In this document: positions 23,070 to 34,447 of the stretch, one piece after another
How the letters are laid out: the number at the start of each line of letters is the position of its first letter
Position numbering within the stretch: the first letter of the stretch is position 1
DNA from: Lepas anatifera
Taxonomy: Eukaryota > Arthropoda > Thecostraca > Lepadidae
Assembly (NCBI GenBank): GCA_034440635.1
Contig: JAOTON010002228.1
Location: 968,001 to 1,032,000 of the forward strand
DNA: 64,000 nucleotides
Direction: 5' to 3'
The notes under the pieces: model-generated
What the model was told of the DNA's origin: nothing
The model's database searches: none
The model's input: the letters and a program-made list of their open reading frames with translations, nothing else
Position numbers and translations under genes: made by a program

Positions 23070-23784
23070 GCTGGGGCATAACTCGGTAACAAATAGGCTG
23101 AATTGGGTGAAAATCTGCAGGTATAGGTTAAATACCGTCGGAAAACCCATCATATTTTATATCGTATCTCCTTTCTTCTCGTCATGCCCAGGAAAACATG
23201 GGCCTAGACAGGGGATTGAATGGAGCCATAATGAGAACACAAAACCTAAAACTCTAACATTGCGTTGTTATAAGTATCAAACTGCTGGAAAAAACTCGCC
23301 TGTCAATCGAACTGTTTGGCTAACGTACATTGTCACCGGCTTCTCCTGCGCCAGAGCGGCACCTGTCGAGGCCGCAGGCCGAGGTCTGTCAGAAGCCGGT
23401 GACGAACGAAGTAAGAAACGGCTTCTATTCTGACAGTTTTTCCGGTCTCGTCGTCGTCGTTGTTGTCTGTTGTTGTTGTTGTCTGTTCTGAGCGCTGGTA
23501 TCAGAGACCTAAAACTTTTGTGGATAGAAGGCACTTCCAAATGAATAGGCACCACGGTTGTCAATTTTCAAAATTTTCAAAATTTTGCCCAGAATTTTGT
23601 ATTATGTGATTTTTAACTTTTATTTTTCTATTTTTTGCTAATTCATCTAGACTCTTCAAACTTGCACCCTTTTACATCAGGGAAATTTGTAGTTCACACA
23701 AAAAGTTGGAAAGAAAAAGCTTTAAATTTTGGGCTCTAAATTAGCTTTTAAACTTTGCACCCTAAATTTGGCATAAAACTCATG

Positions 23785-23792
23785 GTCTAAAC
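23785..23792. repeat. 8-bp TSD, left (GTCTAAAC)
   Basis: Exact direct repeat of 27508-27515. Intact units read ggtctaaactacagg here, confirming this is the original target. Confidence 0.9.
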
Positions 23793-23800
23793 CAGGGATG

Positions 23801-23801
<1 letters not shown>

Positions 23802-23833
<32 letters not shown>

Positions 23834-23946
23834 TCGGAGCCGACGATTTTGCCCGGAGCCGGAGCCGGAGCCGGAGCCGCCGAAACACTTTTGATCGGAG
23901 CCGGAGCCGGAGCCGGAGCCGTCAGAAAGGGTCCGGCTCCGGCTCC
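23802..23946 (+). repeat. GGAGCC hexamer array, left subterminal
   Basis: Three runs of (GGAGCC)n are separated by short spacers (cgacgattttgcc, gccgaaacacttttgatc) and closed by an inverted ccggctccggctcc. Multi-copy binding sites next to the TIR are common in hAT elements. Dipeptide-rich frames (SGSG, PAPA) here are artefacts. Confidence 0.8.
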
Positions 23947-24187
23947 CAAAGAGCTGTAAAATTACCAAAAATCAAACGTGAAATGGTCACATTTTACCTC
24001 GTGAGATGTCGCATGGAAACACCTTTATTCACCTGAAATATTACATTTTCGCAATATGTTATGTATATCGAGATTAATGAAATATTGCAACTAGGGTGTT
24101 CCGTAGAGGGTCTCACTCTCGGGCAGGTAATGCGCCCCGGCCATTTAGCATGGGCAGAAATTGGCAACAAATGAAAGCATTGACGGA

Positions 24188-24452
24188 CACTGGCGGATCC
24201 ATGAGGGGGAGCAAAAAGGCATTTGCCCCCAAACTGCCCAATTTTTGGCGATTTTCTTAAAAAAACCATATGTTTTTCACGATTTACCCCATACCGTCGG
24301 CCTGCATCCGCCCCTGTTGACAGACGCAGGGGTATGCCATTCCGGTCATGCCCCCCCACCCAAAGCCCTGGAAGGGGGCAGACTATCTTTTGGCCCCCAA
24401 AGGCCGAAGAAATTGTTTGAAAAAGGTGTTTACACTAGGTCTGTTGAGCAAT
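24188..24452 (+). mobile_element. hAT-like MITE fragment
   Basis: The left end CACTGGCGGATCCATGAGGG resembles the CAGTGGCGGATCC ends. 24338-24449 is homologous to the inverse of 62327-62438 (shared ctggaaggggg, ctatcttttggcccccaaa and aaaaaggtgtttacactagg). Right end and TSD are not resolved. It is nested in the 3.7-kb hAT-like element. Confidence 0.5.
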
Positions 24453-25017
24453 AAAATCTTTGCTCCCATCTCCCCATAGTGAGCGAACCAGCTGCTGGGC
24501 CCTGGGGAGTAGGGTGGTTGGTTCCGATTTTTCTCGAAAAGGAATTATGCCATCAGCCTATCTGATGTGTTTTTCGATGTTGAACACTGTTAACTTAGGG
24601 TCGTTCAAACAAACTTTTTTCTTTTCAGACTCGAACTCACTTTTTGCCATTATATATTCAATTCTGATTTCAATGAGCTACATTCCAAGCGTCTACGACA
24701 GCGGGAAAGATCGCCTCAAAACGGTTAAAGATTTCATGTTTCGGGCGCTGTTGGCCGCCCGGCGTTGCAGTCTCCCCTTGTTAAATTGGGATATAAGGGG
24801 TGCATAACCTACCAGTAAAGACAGCTTGGCATGTGCGTGTGTATAAGAGCGGTAGATGGGATTTAACATGCAGGCATTTACTTGTCATATGTATATGTAG
24901 CGCAATACAAATACATGTTATTCCACAAAAGACCTGAAATTAAATGATTCAGCACCCTTGTACTCTAAATCCCGACAGAACATGAATGCCTTCCGGAGGC
25001 GGACCTTTCTCTAGTAA

Positions 25018-25245
25018 CTATCGCTGGAGAACGTCGTGAGGCAGGGACTTCTCCATATTCTTCTGCGAACTATTTAAGAGCTCTGGTACTGATAAAAGAA
25101 GATACTGTTTCATATTTTTATCCTTTAGGTGGCTCACAAAATCTTCCACCAGCTTCACTCCACGTTCTGTGGGACCGTTCACGACAGTAAGTTCTGGAAT
25201 ACCTTGGAAACAGGGGAAGCTATACCAGCTTCTCAACGGAGCCAT
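25018..25245 (-). pseudogene. transposase C-terminal fragment (left inverted arm)
   Basis: The minus-strand frame reads IPELTVVNGPTERGVKLVED, then LKDKNMKQYLLLSVPE and a stop. This matches in order the C-terminal block of the decayed gene at 12600-12749 (VNEFAGRGVALMQE, KQFQLQVVEKHR). It is the left half of an inverted duplication, and the rest of the gene is absent. Start methionine is fortuitous. Confidence 0.65.
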
Positions 25246-25678
25246 TTCTGGTCAGAATATTTCAGATTCAGGCAATCGAATACCAGCCAGCTGTCAGGAG
25301 TAACAGGCTGGCTGAGGCTTAGTACCGACCATTTACAGAGCTCTTCATAGCCTCTATCGCAAACTTAAGCCTGCCCTAGTCAAATGTGAATCGTTTGCTG
25401 TTTTGGCCAATTGTTGTGCGACTGGCTCCTTACCTCCACGATGGTGGTTCTCACCAGCGCGACAGAATATAACTTTCTGTGCACAGATACCACAGCTGAT
25501 GACAAATTGATTTCAGCACATTCAGGGCGATTTCTATATTAACTTAATGAAAGCACTGCATTGCATTTTATGGATAGCTTTGAGGCTCATAGAAGGCTCT
25601 AAAGCTGACTATCCGCGACGGAGGAACCCAAATGCATGGTTTAGAACCACTTATAAGGAAAGCCGCGAACTGTTTCGG

Positions 25679-25870
25679 AGTCTGAGTGGCTCAGTCGGTT
25701 AGCGCTTGCGCTCGGCTTGGCCAATGACATTCATTATGTGCTGGGTGTCGTGGGTTCGAGCCCACCCAGGGGCAGAACCTGGCGCCCTGCTCTAGCCCGA
25801 GCTAATTCTTTCCCTCTCTCCTCTGATGACATATGACCTGAGCAGTTGATGCGTTGTTAAACTCCAAAAA
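25679..25870 (+). mobile_element. tRNA-headed SINE inside the hAT-like element
   Basis: Box A TGGCTCAGTCGG (25687-25698) and box B GGTTCGAGCCC (25753-25763) with a T arm of GTGGG/CCCACC. About 55 bases separate the boxes, longer than in a class I tRNA, and no cloverleaf closes. The body that follows (tagcccgagctaattctttccctctc) ends in an A/T-rich tail near 25860. It lies between the inverted arms. Confidence 0.55.
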
Positions 25871-25886
25871 TTATAATATTCTGTCT

Positions 25887-26114
25887 TTAACTATCTTCTG
25901 GAATGATGAACGGAATCTGACACAGTAGTACCACGCACTTCATGCCATAAATGTCCGATATTCCATAATATGGCTCGCTGGTGAGCTCCGGGTCTTCTAA
26001 ACAGACAGTTGTTGGAGACAACCCCTCCTGACAGCCACACGTAAACCAGCTTGCGCAATTCGAGATAATACTCCGATATTGTGTAGAGGCGCTGAAGTCA
26101 ATGTGCAAACGCAA
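25887..26114 (-). pseudogene. possible cysteine-rich tail of the same transposase
   Basis: The minus-strand frame contains NCASWFTCGCQEGLSPTTVC, reminiscent of cysteine-rich (tesmin/CXC-like) tails found on some invertebrate transposon proteins. It lies in the centre of the element. Only the cysteine spacing supports this. Confidence 0.25.
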
Positions 26115-26310
26115 CTGTTATTTGTGACCAGAAAGTTATAATCTGCTTCGCAAATAAGAATCACAATGCTAAAGGTAAAAAGGCAGTGATACAGTACCTG
26201 GCCTAAACAGCAAAACCATCCACCTTTCAGTTAGCTAGGCTAAAGTTTCCGACAGAGGCTATGGAGAGCTCGGCTCGATACCAAGCCTCTCCCAATTTCT
26301 CATTCCTGAA

Positions 26311-26591
26311 AGCTGGATGGTATTCGAGCGCCTGAATCTGAAAGATTCTAACATGAAATGGCTCCGTTGAGAAGCTGGTGACTGGTATAGCTTCCCCTGT
26401 TTCAAGGTATTCCAGAACTTACTGTCGTGAATGGTCCCACAGAACGTGGTGTGAAGCTGGTGGAAGATTTCGTGAGCCACCTAAAGGGTAAAAATATGAA
26501 ACAGGATCTTCTTTTATCAGTACCAGAGCTCTTAAATAGTTCGCAGGAGAATAGGGAGAAGCATCTGCCTCACGACGTTCTCCAGTGTTAG
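26311..26591 (+). pseudogene. transposase C-terminal fragment (right inverted arm)
   Basis: The frame reads SWMVFERLNLKDSNMKWL, a stop and a frame change, then GIPELTVVNGPTERGVKLVE, KNMKQDLLLSVPELLNSSQE and a stop at 26589-26591. It is the inverted partner of 25018-25245. The extra upstream SWMVFERL block extends the family match beyond what is readable in the left copy. Confidence 0.65.
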
Positions 26592-27327
26592 TTACTAGAG
26601 AAAGGTTCGCCTCCGGAAGGCATTCCTGTTCTGTCGGGATTTAGAGTACTAGGGTGCTGAATCATTTAATTTCAGGTCTTTTTGTGGAATAACATGTATT
26701 TGTATTGCGCTGCAAATACATCTGACAAGTAGATGCCTGCATGTTAAATCCCATCTACCGCTCTTATACGCACGCACATGCCAGGCTGTCTTTACTGGTA
26801 GGTTATGCACCCCTTTCATCCCAATTTAACAAGGGGAGACTGCAACGCCGGGTGGCCAATTGCGCCCGAAACATGAAATCTTTAACCGTGTCGAGGCGAT
26901 CTTTCCCGCTGTCGTAGACGCTTGGAATGTGGCTCATTGAAATTAGAATTGAATATATAATGGGAAAAAGTGGGTTCGAATCTGAAAAAAATTTGAACGA
27001 CCCTGCTGTTAGCTCATCGAGGTTTTTCTTTGCGGGCTGTCCAAGTTTTACTTGATCGTTGTATCTTTAATTTTTTATGTGGGTTTGCGGGCATGTCTGA
27101 CCCATATTTCTGTTTGCCATAACAGTGCAGTGCAGTTTGCCATACGACTGCACTGCAGTGTAGGTTGGTCCAGTTTTGAGGTTCACTGGCCTTTGGCATC
27201 TGGTCAAGAGCGTTCGTTCATCCAGTCGCCATTTTTCATTCGTACAAATACATAGTCACTTTGTATCTGATGGGCTTTCACGCCCTTGAGAACGTTTCGA
27301 TCACATTGTGGATATAGGTACATTACC

Positions 27328-27478
27328 GGAGCCGGAGCCGGAGCCGGAGCCGGTCGGAGCCGACTATTTTTCCCGGAGCCGGAGCCGGAGCCGGAGCCGT
27401 TAGGACACTTGAACCCGGAGCCGGAGCCGGAGCCGGAGCCGAAATCATAACCCCGGACCGGAGCCGGAGCCGGAGCCG
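27328..27478 (+). repeat. GGAGCC hexamer array, right subterminal
   Basis: Four runs of (GGAGCC)n are separated by short spacers. They keep the same direction as the left array rather than the inverted one, which is unusual for a TIR-proximal repeat. Confidence 0.8.
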
Positions 27479-27507
27479 TCCAAAATTGTCTCGGCTCCGC
27501 ATCCCTG

Positions 27508-27515
27508 GTCTAAAC
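27508..27515. repeat. 8-bp TSD, right (GTCTAAAC)
   Basis: Exact copy of 23785-23792. Confidence 0.9.
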
Positions 27516-28360
27516 TACAGGCTCGAAATATCTAAAGCTACAGCAGTTCAGGTTCTGAGTCAAATATCAACTTAAAGGCCGGTTTGTGCAGTACTGCACA
27601 AACACAGAAACAAAACAAAAACGGAAATTTAAGGGTCCTTTTTGGCCCATTCCGTGAAAGTCTGCATTTCCCAAAATATCATTCAAACGCTTATATCTTC
27701 CGATCTAATTGATAAAAATTAGTTCCCATTTCAGATAATAAGAGAGAATAGCTTCCTTTATTATATATTTAGAGATAAAAACTTCCAGACTGAAACTTTT
27801 TATTTTATAGGCAAAAATAAAATATAAGTTTTTAAAATTTTTATTCTCAGCCCCTGGTTTCCAGACCATGATAGCTACGGTATTGAACTTAACACGGCTG
27901 GATAGAAAACTTCGTTGCCGTCATTTTTCTCACTGATACCCCCCATTTATCTCTTACGGCTTCCGCGCTATAAGCCGTAAAGTACATTTCAAAGTGGTAA
28001 TTTTATCAGTTCATTTTTGCTTCACACCGGGGTTTAGGGTGGTTAGAGTCATTGGAGGGAAATGAAATTTTGCATGCAGCTAGGTAAGATACATATGTCG
28101 ACATTCCATCTGCATAGATATCAATGAAACACCAAGTTACCTTTACAAACATGCCGTTTCTCCACGCAACGTTGTAGCAAATCACCACGCGTCACACCTG
28201 CGTCCACGCCTCGGCAACGCCGGCGATCGGCGCGGCCGTTTCTGTTTATTTATGGTCTGGTAAATAAGTACCCATTACTACCTATAATGCATCACAAGTA
28301 ATTAGAGTACCGTAAAAGTCCGAGTTTACAATAAGAGTATTATGTTTCTGTTTTTGGACA

Positions 28361-28777
28361 ATGGGTGGATCCAGGGAATAAGTAGGCTAGGTGCCCCCCC
28401 ACCCTTCTCCCCCATCCCCTCCCCCAACCCCCAATCGACCTTCGGCGCCCTCTGAAATTGTAAAGACACGCCTCTCAAGGTCGATGACGCTCCCTGAAAT
28501 GTCGCTTCCCATACGCGGATCCAGGATTGCCTATCGGGGGCGAGGTGGAAGGGGAAACTTCCTGGTGGGCGCTATCTACACCAGGGACGCCACTTTTGGC
28601 CGGAAAAACCTATCAAGTAGGCGCTAAAACCTATCAGTAGACCCCGATACCTGCATCTCGGGGAAAACGACATTTCAGGGGGTGCCATCGAACTTTCCAG
28701 GGGTTTCCCGGACAATTTCAGGGGGCGCTAAGATTCTATGGGGGCACCTGTCCCCTTTCCCCTTGGATCCGCCTATG
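28361..28777. mobile_element. inverted-end element before minisatellite, unit 2
   Basis: Full form of the element with (C)ATGGGTGGATCCAGGG and CCTTGGATCCGCCTATG ends. The inside holds tgggcgctatctacaccagg, aacctatcaagtaggcgc and cgacatttcagggggtgcca blocks. It is related to 62560-62768. No coding capacity. Confidence 0.6.
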
Positions 28778-28826
28778 TCGTTTCGGGGGCGGGGGGCACG
28801 GAGGTGGGGCGTTACTGGTGTGGGGG

Positions 28827-30427
28827 TAAGGAGATCGAGCATAAGCGGATCCAGGACATCAGCATGGGGGTAAGGGCTAAAGAGTTCGAGCATAGGCGGA
28901 CCCAGGACATCAGTACGAGTGTGGGGCTAGGGAGTTAGAGCATAGGCGGATCCAGGACATCGGTACGAGGGTCGGGCTAGGGAGTTAGAGCATAGGCGGA
29001 TCCAGGACATCGGTACGAGGGTCGGGCTAGGGAGTTAAAGCATAGGCGGATCCAGGACATTAGTACGGGGATGGGGCTAAGCAGCTGAGCATTAGCGGAA
29101 TCAGGACATCAGTACGGGGTGAGACTCGGGAGTTCCAGCATAGGCGGATCCAGGACATCAGTAGGGGGGTAGGGGCTACGGAGTTCGAGCATAGGCGGAT
29201 CCAGGATATTAGTACGGGGATGGGGCTAAGGAGCTCGAGCAGAGGCGGATCTAGGATATCAGTACGGTGGTGGGGCTAAGAAGCTCGAGCATAAGCGGAT
29301 TCAGCTGATCAGTACGGGGGTGGGGCTCGGGAGCTCGAGCATAGTCGGATCCAGGACATCAGCAGGGGGGTGGGGGCTAAGTAGTTCGAGCATAGGCGGA
29401 TCCAGGGCAGTACAGAGGTGGGGCTACGAAGTTCGAGCACAGGCGGATCCAGGACATCAGTAAGGGGTGGGGTAAGGAGCTCGAGCATAGGCGGATCCAG
29501 GACATCAGTGGGGGGGGGTAGGGGCTACGGAGTTCGAGCATAGGCGGATCCAAGACATCAGGAAGAAGGTGGGGTAAGGAGCTCGAGCATAGGCGGATCC
29601 AGGACATCAGTAGGGGGGTAGGGGCTAAGGAGTTCGAGCATATGCGGATCCAGGACATCAGTACGGAGGTGGGGCTAAGACGTTCGAGCATAGGAGGATC
29701 CAGGACATCAGTACGGGGGTGGGGCTAAGGAGCTCCAGCAAAGGCGGATCCAGGCCTCAGTACGGGGGTGGGGCTAAGGAGCTCGAGCATAGGCGGATCC
29801 AGGACATCAGTACGGTGGTGGGGCTCGGGCGTTCCAGCATAGGCGGATCCAGGACATTAGTAGGGTGGTAGGGAATAAAGAGTTTGAGTATAGGCGAATC
29901 CAGGGCAGTACGGAGGTGGGGCTACGGAGTTCGAGCATAGGCAGATCCAGGACATCAGTTCGGGGGTGGGGCTAAGGAGCTTGAGCATAGGCGGATCCAG
30001 GACATCAGTGCAGGGGTGTGGCTCCGGAGCCTGAGTAAAGGCGGATCCAGGACATCAGTACGGGGGTGGGGCTAAGGAGATCGAGCATAGGTGGATCCAG
30101 GACATCTGTACGGGGGTGGGGCTATAGAGCTGGAGTATAGGCGGATCCAGGACATCAGTACGGGAGTGGGGCTAAGGAGCTCGAGCATAAGTGGATTCAG
30201 GACATCAGTACGTGGGTGGGGCTCGGGAGCTCGAGCATAGGCGGATCCAGGACATCATTAGGGGTAGGGGCTAAGGAGTTCAAGCATAGGCGGGTCCAGG
30301 GCAGTATAGAGGTGGGCTACGGAGTTCGAGCATAGGCAGATCCAGGACATATGTAAGGTGTTGGGGTAAGGAGCTCGAGCATAGGCGGATCCAGGACATC
30401 AGTTCGGTGGTGGGGCTGAGGTCTCGA
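28827..30427 (+). repeat. 50-bp minisatellite, unit 2 (about 32 copies)
   Basis: Same 50-bp repeat as in unit 1. The order of variant copies at the start (three gggagttagagcatagg copies) matches units 1, 3 and 6, showing that the arrays were copied as blocks. Confidence 0.9.
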
Positions 30428-32005
30428 GCTGGGGCATAACTCTGTAACAAATAGGCTGAATTTTGTGAAAATCTGCAGGTATGGGTGAAATACCGTCGGA
30501 AAACCCATCATTTTTATATTGGATCTCCTTTCTTCTCGTCATGCCCAGTCTTTGCTTAACAAAACAACCATTATGCGTGTGTTTATTTATTTGATGATAT
30601 GAACAGAGGGCAAGCGTGGTGCAGTATGCAGAGACATGCTAATTTAGGAAAATATGGGCCTAGACAGGGGATTGAATGGAGCCATAATGAGAACACAAAA
30701 CCTAAGACTCCAACATTGCGTTGTTATAAGTATCAAACTGCTGAAAAAACTCGCCTGTCAATCGAACTGTTTGGCTAACGTACATTGTCACCGGCTTCTC
30801 CTGCGCCAGAGCGGCACTTCCCGAGGCCGCAGGCCGAGGTCTGTTGTTGTTGTCTGTTCTGAGCGCTGGTATCAGAGACCTAAAACTTTTGTGGATAGAA
30901 GGCACTTCCAAATGATTAAGCACCACGGTTGTCAATTTTCAAAATTTTCAAAATTTTTCCCAGAATTTTGCATTATGTGATTTGTAACTTTTATTTTTTC
31001 TATTTTTGTAATTCACCTACAGTCTTCAAACTTGCACCCTTTTACATCAGACAAATTTGTAGTTCATAAAAAAAGTTGGAAAGAAAAAGCTTTAAATTTA
31101 GGGCTCTAAATTAGCTTTTAAACTTTGCAACCTAAATTTGGCATAAAACCATTGGTCTTAACTACAGGCTCGAAATATCTGAAGCTACAGCAGTTCAGGT
31201 TCTGAGTCCAATATCAACTTGAAGGCCGGTTTGTGCAGTACTGCACAAACACAGAAACAAAACAAAAATGGAAATTTAAGGGTCCTTTTTGGCCCATTCC
31301 GTGAAGGTCTGCATTTCCCAAAATATCATTCAAACCCTTCTATCTTCCGATCTAATTGATAAAAATTAGTTCCCATTTCAGATAATAAGAGAGAATAGCC
31401 TCCTTTATTATATATTTGGTGATAAAAACTTTCAGTCTGAAACTTTTTATTTTATAGGCAAAAATAAAATATAAGTTTTTAAAATTGTATTCTCAGCCCC
31501 CTGGTTTCCAGACCATGATAGCTACGGTATTGAACTTAACACGGCTGGATAGAAAACTTCGTTGCCGTCATTTTTCTCACTCATACCCCCTCTTATCTCT
31601 TACGGCTTCCGCGCTATAAGCCGTAAAATACATTTCGAAGTGGTAATTTTATCAATTCATTTTTGCTTCACACCTGGGTTTAGGGTGGTTAGAGTCATTG
31701 GAGGGAAATGAAATTTTGCATGCAGCTAGGTAAGAGACATATGTCGACATTCCATCTGCACAGATATCAATGAAACACCAAGTTACCTTTACAAACATGC
31801 CATTTCTCCACGCAACGTTGTAGCAAATCACCACGCGTCACCCCTGCGTCCACGCCGCGGCAACGCCGGCGATCGGCGCGGCCGTTTCTGTTTATTTATG
31901 GTCTGGTAAAAAAGTACCCAATACTACCCATAATGCATCACAAGTAATTAGAGTACCGTAAAAGTCCGAGTTTACAATAAGAGTATTATGTTTCTGTTTT
32001 TGGAC

Positions 32006-32428
32006 CATGGGTGGATCCAGGGAATAAGTAGTCTAGGTGCCCCCCCTCACCCTTCTCCCCCCATCCCCCTCCCCCAACCCCCAATCGACCATCGGCACCC
32101 TCTAAAATTGTAAAGACACGCCTCTCAAGGTCGATGACGCTCCCTGAAATGTCGCTTCCCATACGCAGATCCAGGATTGCCTTTCGGGGGCGAGGTGGAA
32201 GGGGAAACTTCCTGGTGGGCGCTATCTACACCAGGGACGCCACTTTTGGCCGGAAAACCTATCAAGTAGGCGCTAAAACCTATCAGTAGACCCCGATACC
32301 TGCATCTCGGGGAAAACAACATTTCAGGGGGTGCCATCAAACTTTCCAGGGGTTTCCGGGACAATTTCAGGGGGCGCTAAGATTCTATGGGGGGCACCTG
32401 TCCCCTTTCCTCCTTGGATCCGCCTATG
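32006..32428. mobile_element. inverted-end element before minisatellite, unit 3
   Basis: Full form with CATGGGTGGATCCAGGG and CCTTGGATCCGCCTATG ends, 423 bp. Confidence 0.6.
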
Positions 32429-32473
32429 TCATTTCGGGGGGGCACGGGGGTGGAGTCGTTACGGGTGTGGGGG

Positions 32474-34447
32474 TAAGAAGCTCGAGCATAAGCGGATCCA
32501 GGACATCAGCATGGGTGTAGGGGCTAAAGAGTTCGAGCATAGGCAGACCCAGGACATCAGTACGAGAGTGGGGCTAGGGAGTTAGAGCATAAGCGGATCC
32601 AGGACATCGGTACGAGGGTCGGGCAAGGGAGTTAGAGCATAGGCGGATCCAGGACATCGGTACGAGGGTCGGGCTAGGGAGTTAGAGCATAGGCGGATCC
32701 AGGACATTAGTACGGGGATGGGGCTAAGCAGCTGAGCATTAGCGGATTCAGGACATCAGTACGGGGTGAGACTCGGGAGTTCCAGCATAGGCGGATCCAG
32801 GACATCAGTAGGGGGGTAGGGGCTACGGAGTTCGAGCATAGGCGGATCCAGGATATTAGTACGGGGATGGGGCTAAGGAGATCGAGCATAGGCGGATCTA
32901 GGACATCTGTACGGGGGTGGAGATAAGGAGCTCGAGCATAGGCTGATCCAGGACATCAGTATGGGTGTGGGGCTAAGGAGCTCGAGCAGAGGCGGATCTA
33001 GGATATCAGTACGGCGGTGGGGCTAAAGGGCTTGAGTATAGGCGGATCAAGGACATCAGTACGGGGGTGAGGCTAAGGAGCTCGAGCATAAGGGGATCCA
33101 GGACATCAGCACGTGGGTAGGGGCTAAAGAGTTCGAGCATAGGCGGATCCAGGACATCAGTACGGGGGTGGGGCTAAGGAGCTCGAGCATAGGCTGATCC
33201 AGGACATCAGTGCGGGGGTGGGGCTCCGGAGCTCGAGTAAAGGCGGATCCAGGACATCAATACGGGGGTGGGGCTAAGCAGCTCGAGCAGAGGCGGATCC
33301 AGGATATCAGTACGGGGGTGGGGCTAAGGAGATCAAGCATAGGCGGATCCAGCACATCAGTGCGGGGGTGGGGCTTCGGAGCTCGAGTAAAGGCGGATCC
33401 AGGACATCAGTAGGGGTGGGGCTAAGGAGCTTGAGCATAGGCGGATCCAGGACATCAGTGCAGGGGTGTGGCTCCGGAGCTCGAGTAAAGGCGGATCCAG
33501 GACATCAGTGGGGGGTAGGGGCTACGGAGTTCGAGCATAGGCGGATCCAGGACATCAGTAAGAAGGTGGGGTAAGGAGCTCGAGCATAGGCGGATCCAGG
33601 ACATCAGTAGGGGTTAGGGGCTAAGGAGTTCGAGCATAGGCGGATCCAGGACATCAGTACGGAGGTGGGGCTAAAAAGTTTGAGCATAGGCGGATCCAGG
33701 ACATCAGTACGGGGGTGGAGCTAAGGAGCTCCAGCAAAGGCGGATCCAGGGCATCAGTACGGGGGTGGGGCTAAGGGGTTCGAGTATAGGTGGATAAAGG
33801 ACATTAGTACAGAGGTGGGGCTAAGGAGCTCAAGCATAAACGGATCCAGGACATCAGCACAGGGGTATGGGCTAAAGAGTTCGAGCATAGGCGGATCCAG
33901 GACATCAGTACGGGGGTGGGGCTAAGGAGCTCGAGCATAAGCGGAGCCAGGATATCAGTACGGGGGTACAGGTTAAGGAGTTTGAGCATAGGCGGATCCA
34001 GCATATCGGTACGGGGATTGGGCTAAGGAGATCCAGCATAGGCGGATCCAGGACATCTGTACGGAGGTGGGGCTAAGGAGCTCGAGCATAGGCGGATCCA
34101 GGGCATCAGTATGGGTGTCGGGCTAAGAAGCTCGAGCAGAGGCGGATCCAGGACATCAGTACGGGGCTGGGGTAAGAGGCTCGAGTATAGGCGGATCAAA
34201 GACATCAGTACGGGGGTGGGGCTAAAGAGCTCGAGCATAAGCGGATCCAGGTCATTAAAGGGCTTAAGAGTTAAAACAGGTAGGGGCTAAAGAGTTAAAC
34301 ATAAGCGGATCCAGGACATCAGTACGGGGGTGGGGCTAAGGAGCTCGAGCATAAGCAGATTCAGGACATTAGTACGTGGGTGGGGCTCAGGAGCTCGAGC
34401 ATAGCCGGATCCAGGACATCAGTTCGGTGGTGGGGCTGAGGTCTCGA
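32474..34447 (+). repeat. 50-bp minisatellite, unit 3 (about 39 copies)
   Basis: Same repeat. Contains the degenerate aaagagttaaaacagg variants near 34250-34300 that also mark the 3' end of the blocks in units 1, 5 and 8. Confidence 0.9.

Larger units (their letters stand above)
14291..23385 (+). mobile_element. array unit 1 (interrupted by a LINE)
   Basis: This is the first unit. The 5' end has five copies of a 67-75-bp repeat. The arm runs to 15061, is split by the LINE insertion, and resumes at 19808. A short (194-bp) version of the inverted-end segment lies at 20564-20757, then the largest but one minisatellite block (20811-23069) and the 3' arm with GTCACCGGCTTCT at 23332-23344. Without the LINE it is about 4.35 kb. 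Confidence 0.7.
23793..27507. mobile_element. hAT-like transposon with 15-bp perfect TIRs, 3715 bp
   Basis: The ends are CAGGGATGCGGAGCC and its exact inverse, flanked by the 8-bp TSD GTCTAAAC. The size of the duplication and the CAG start are typical of hAT elements. Inside, GGAGCC hexamer arrays lie near both ends in the same direction. Two inverted arms (about 24592-25380 and 26232-27010) each hold the C-terminal end of an FDTTASNTG/ERGV-family transposase. A tRNA-headed SINE sits between the arms. The element cannot encode a complete transposase. Confidence 0.85.
23386..30840 (+). mobile_element. array unit 2 (interrupted by a hAT-like element)
   Basis: It has one 5'-terminal repeat (AGAAGCCGGTGAC at 23391-23403), a CGTCGTTGT microsatellite, and an arm split at 23793-27507 by the hAT-like insertion, which carries an exact 8-bp TSD. 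A full inverted-end element lies at 28361-28777, the minisatellite at 28827-30427, and the 3' inverted repeat at 30787-30799. About 3.7 kb without the insertion. Confidence 0.7.
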
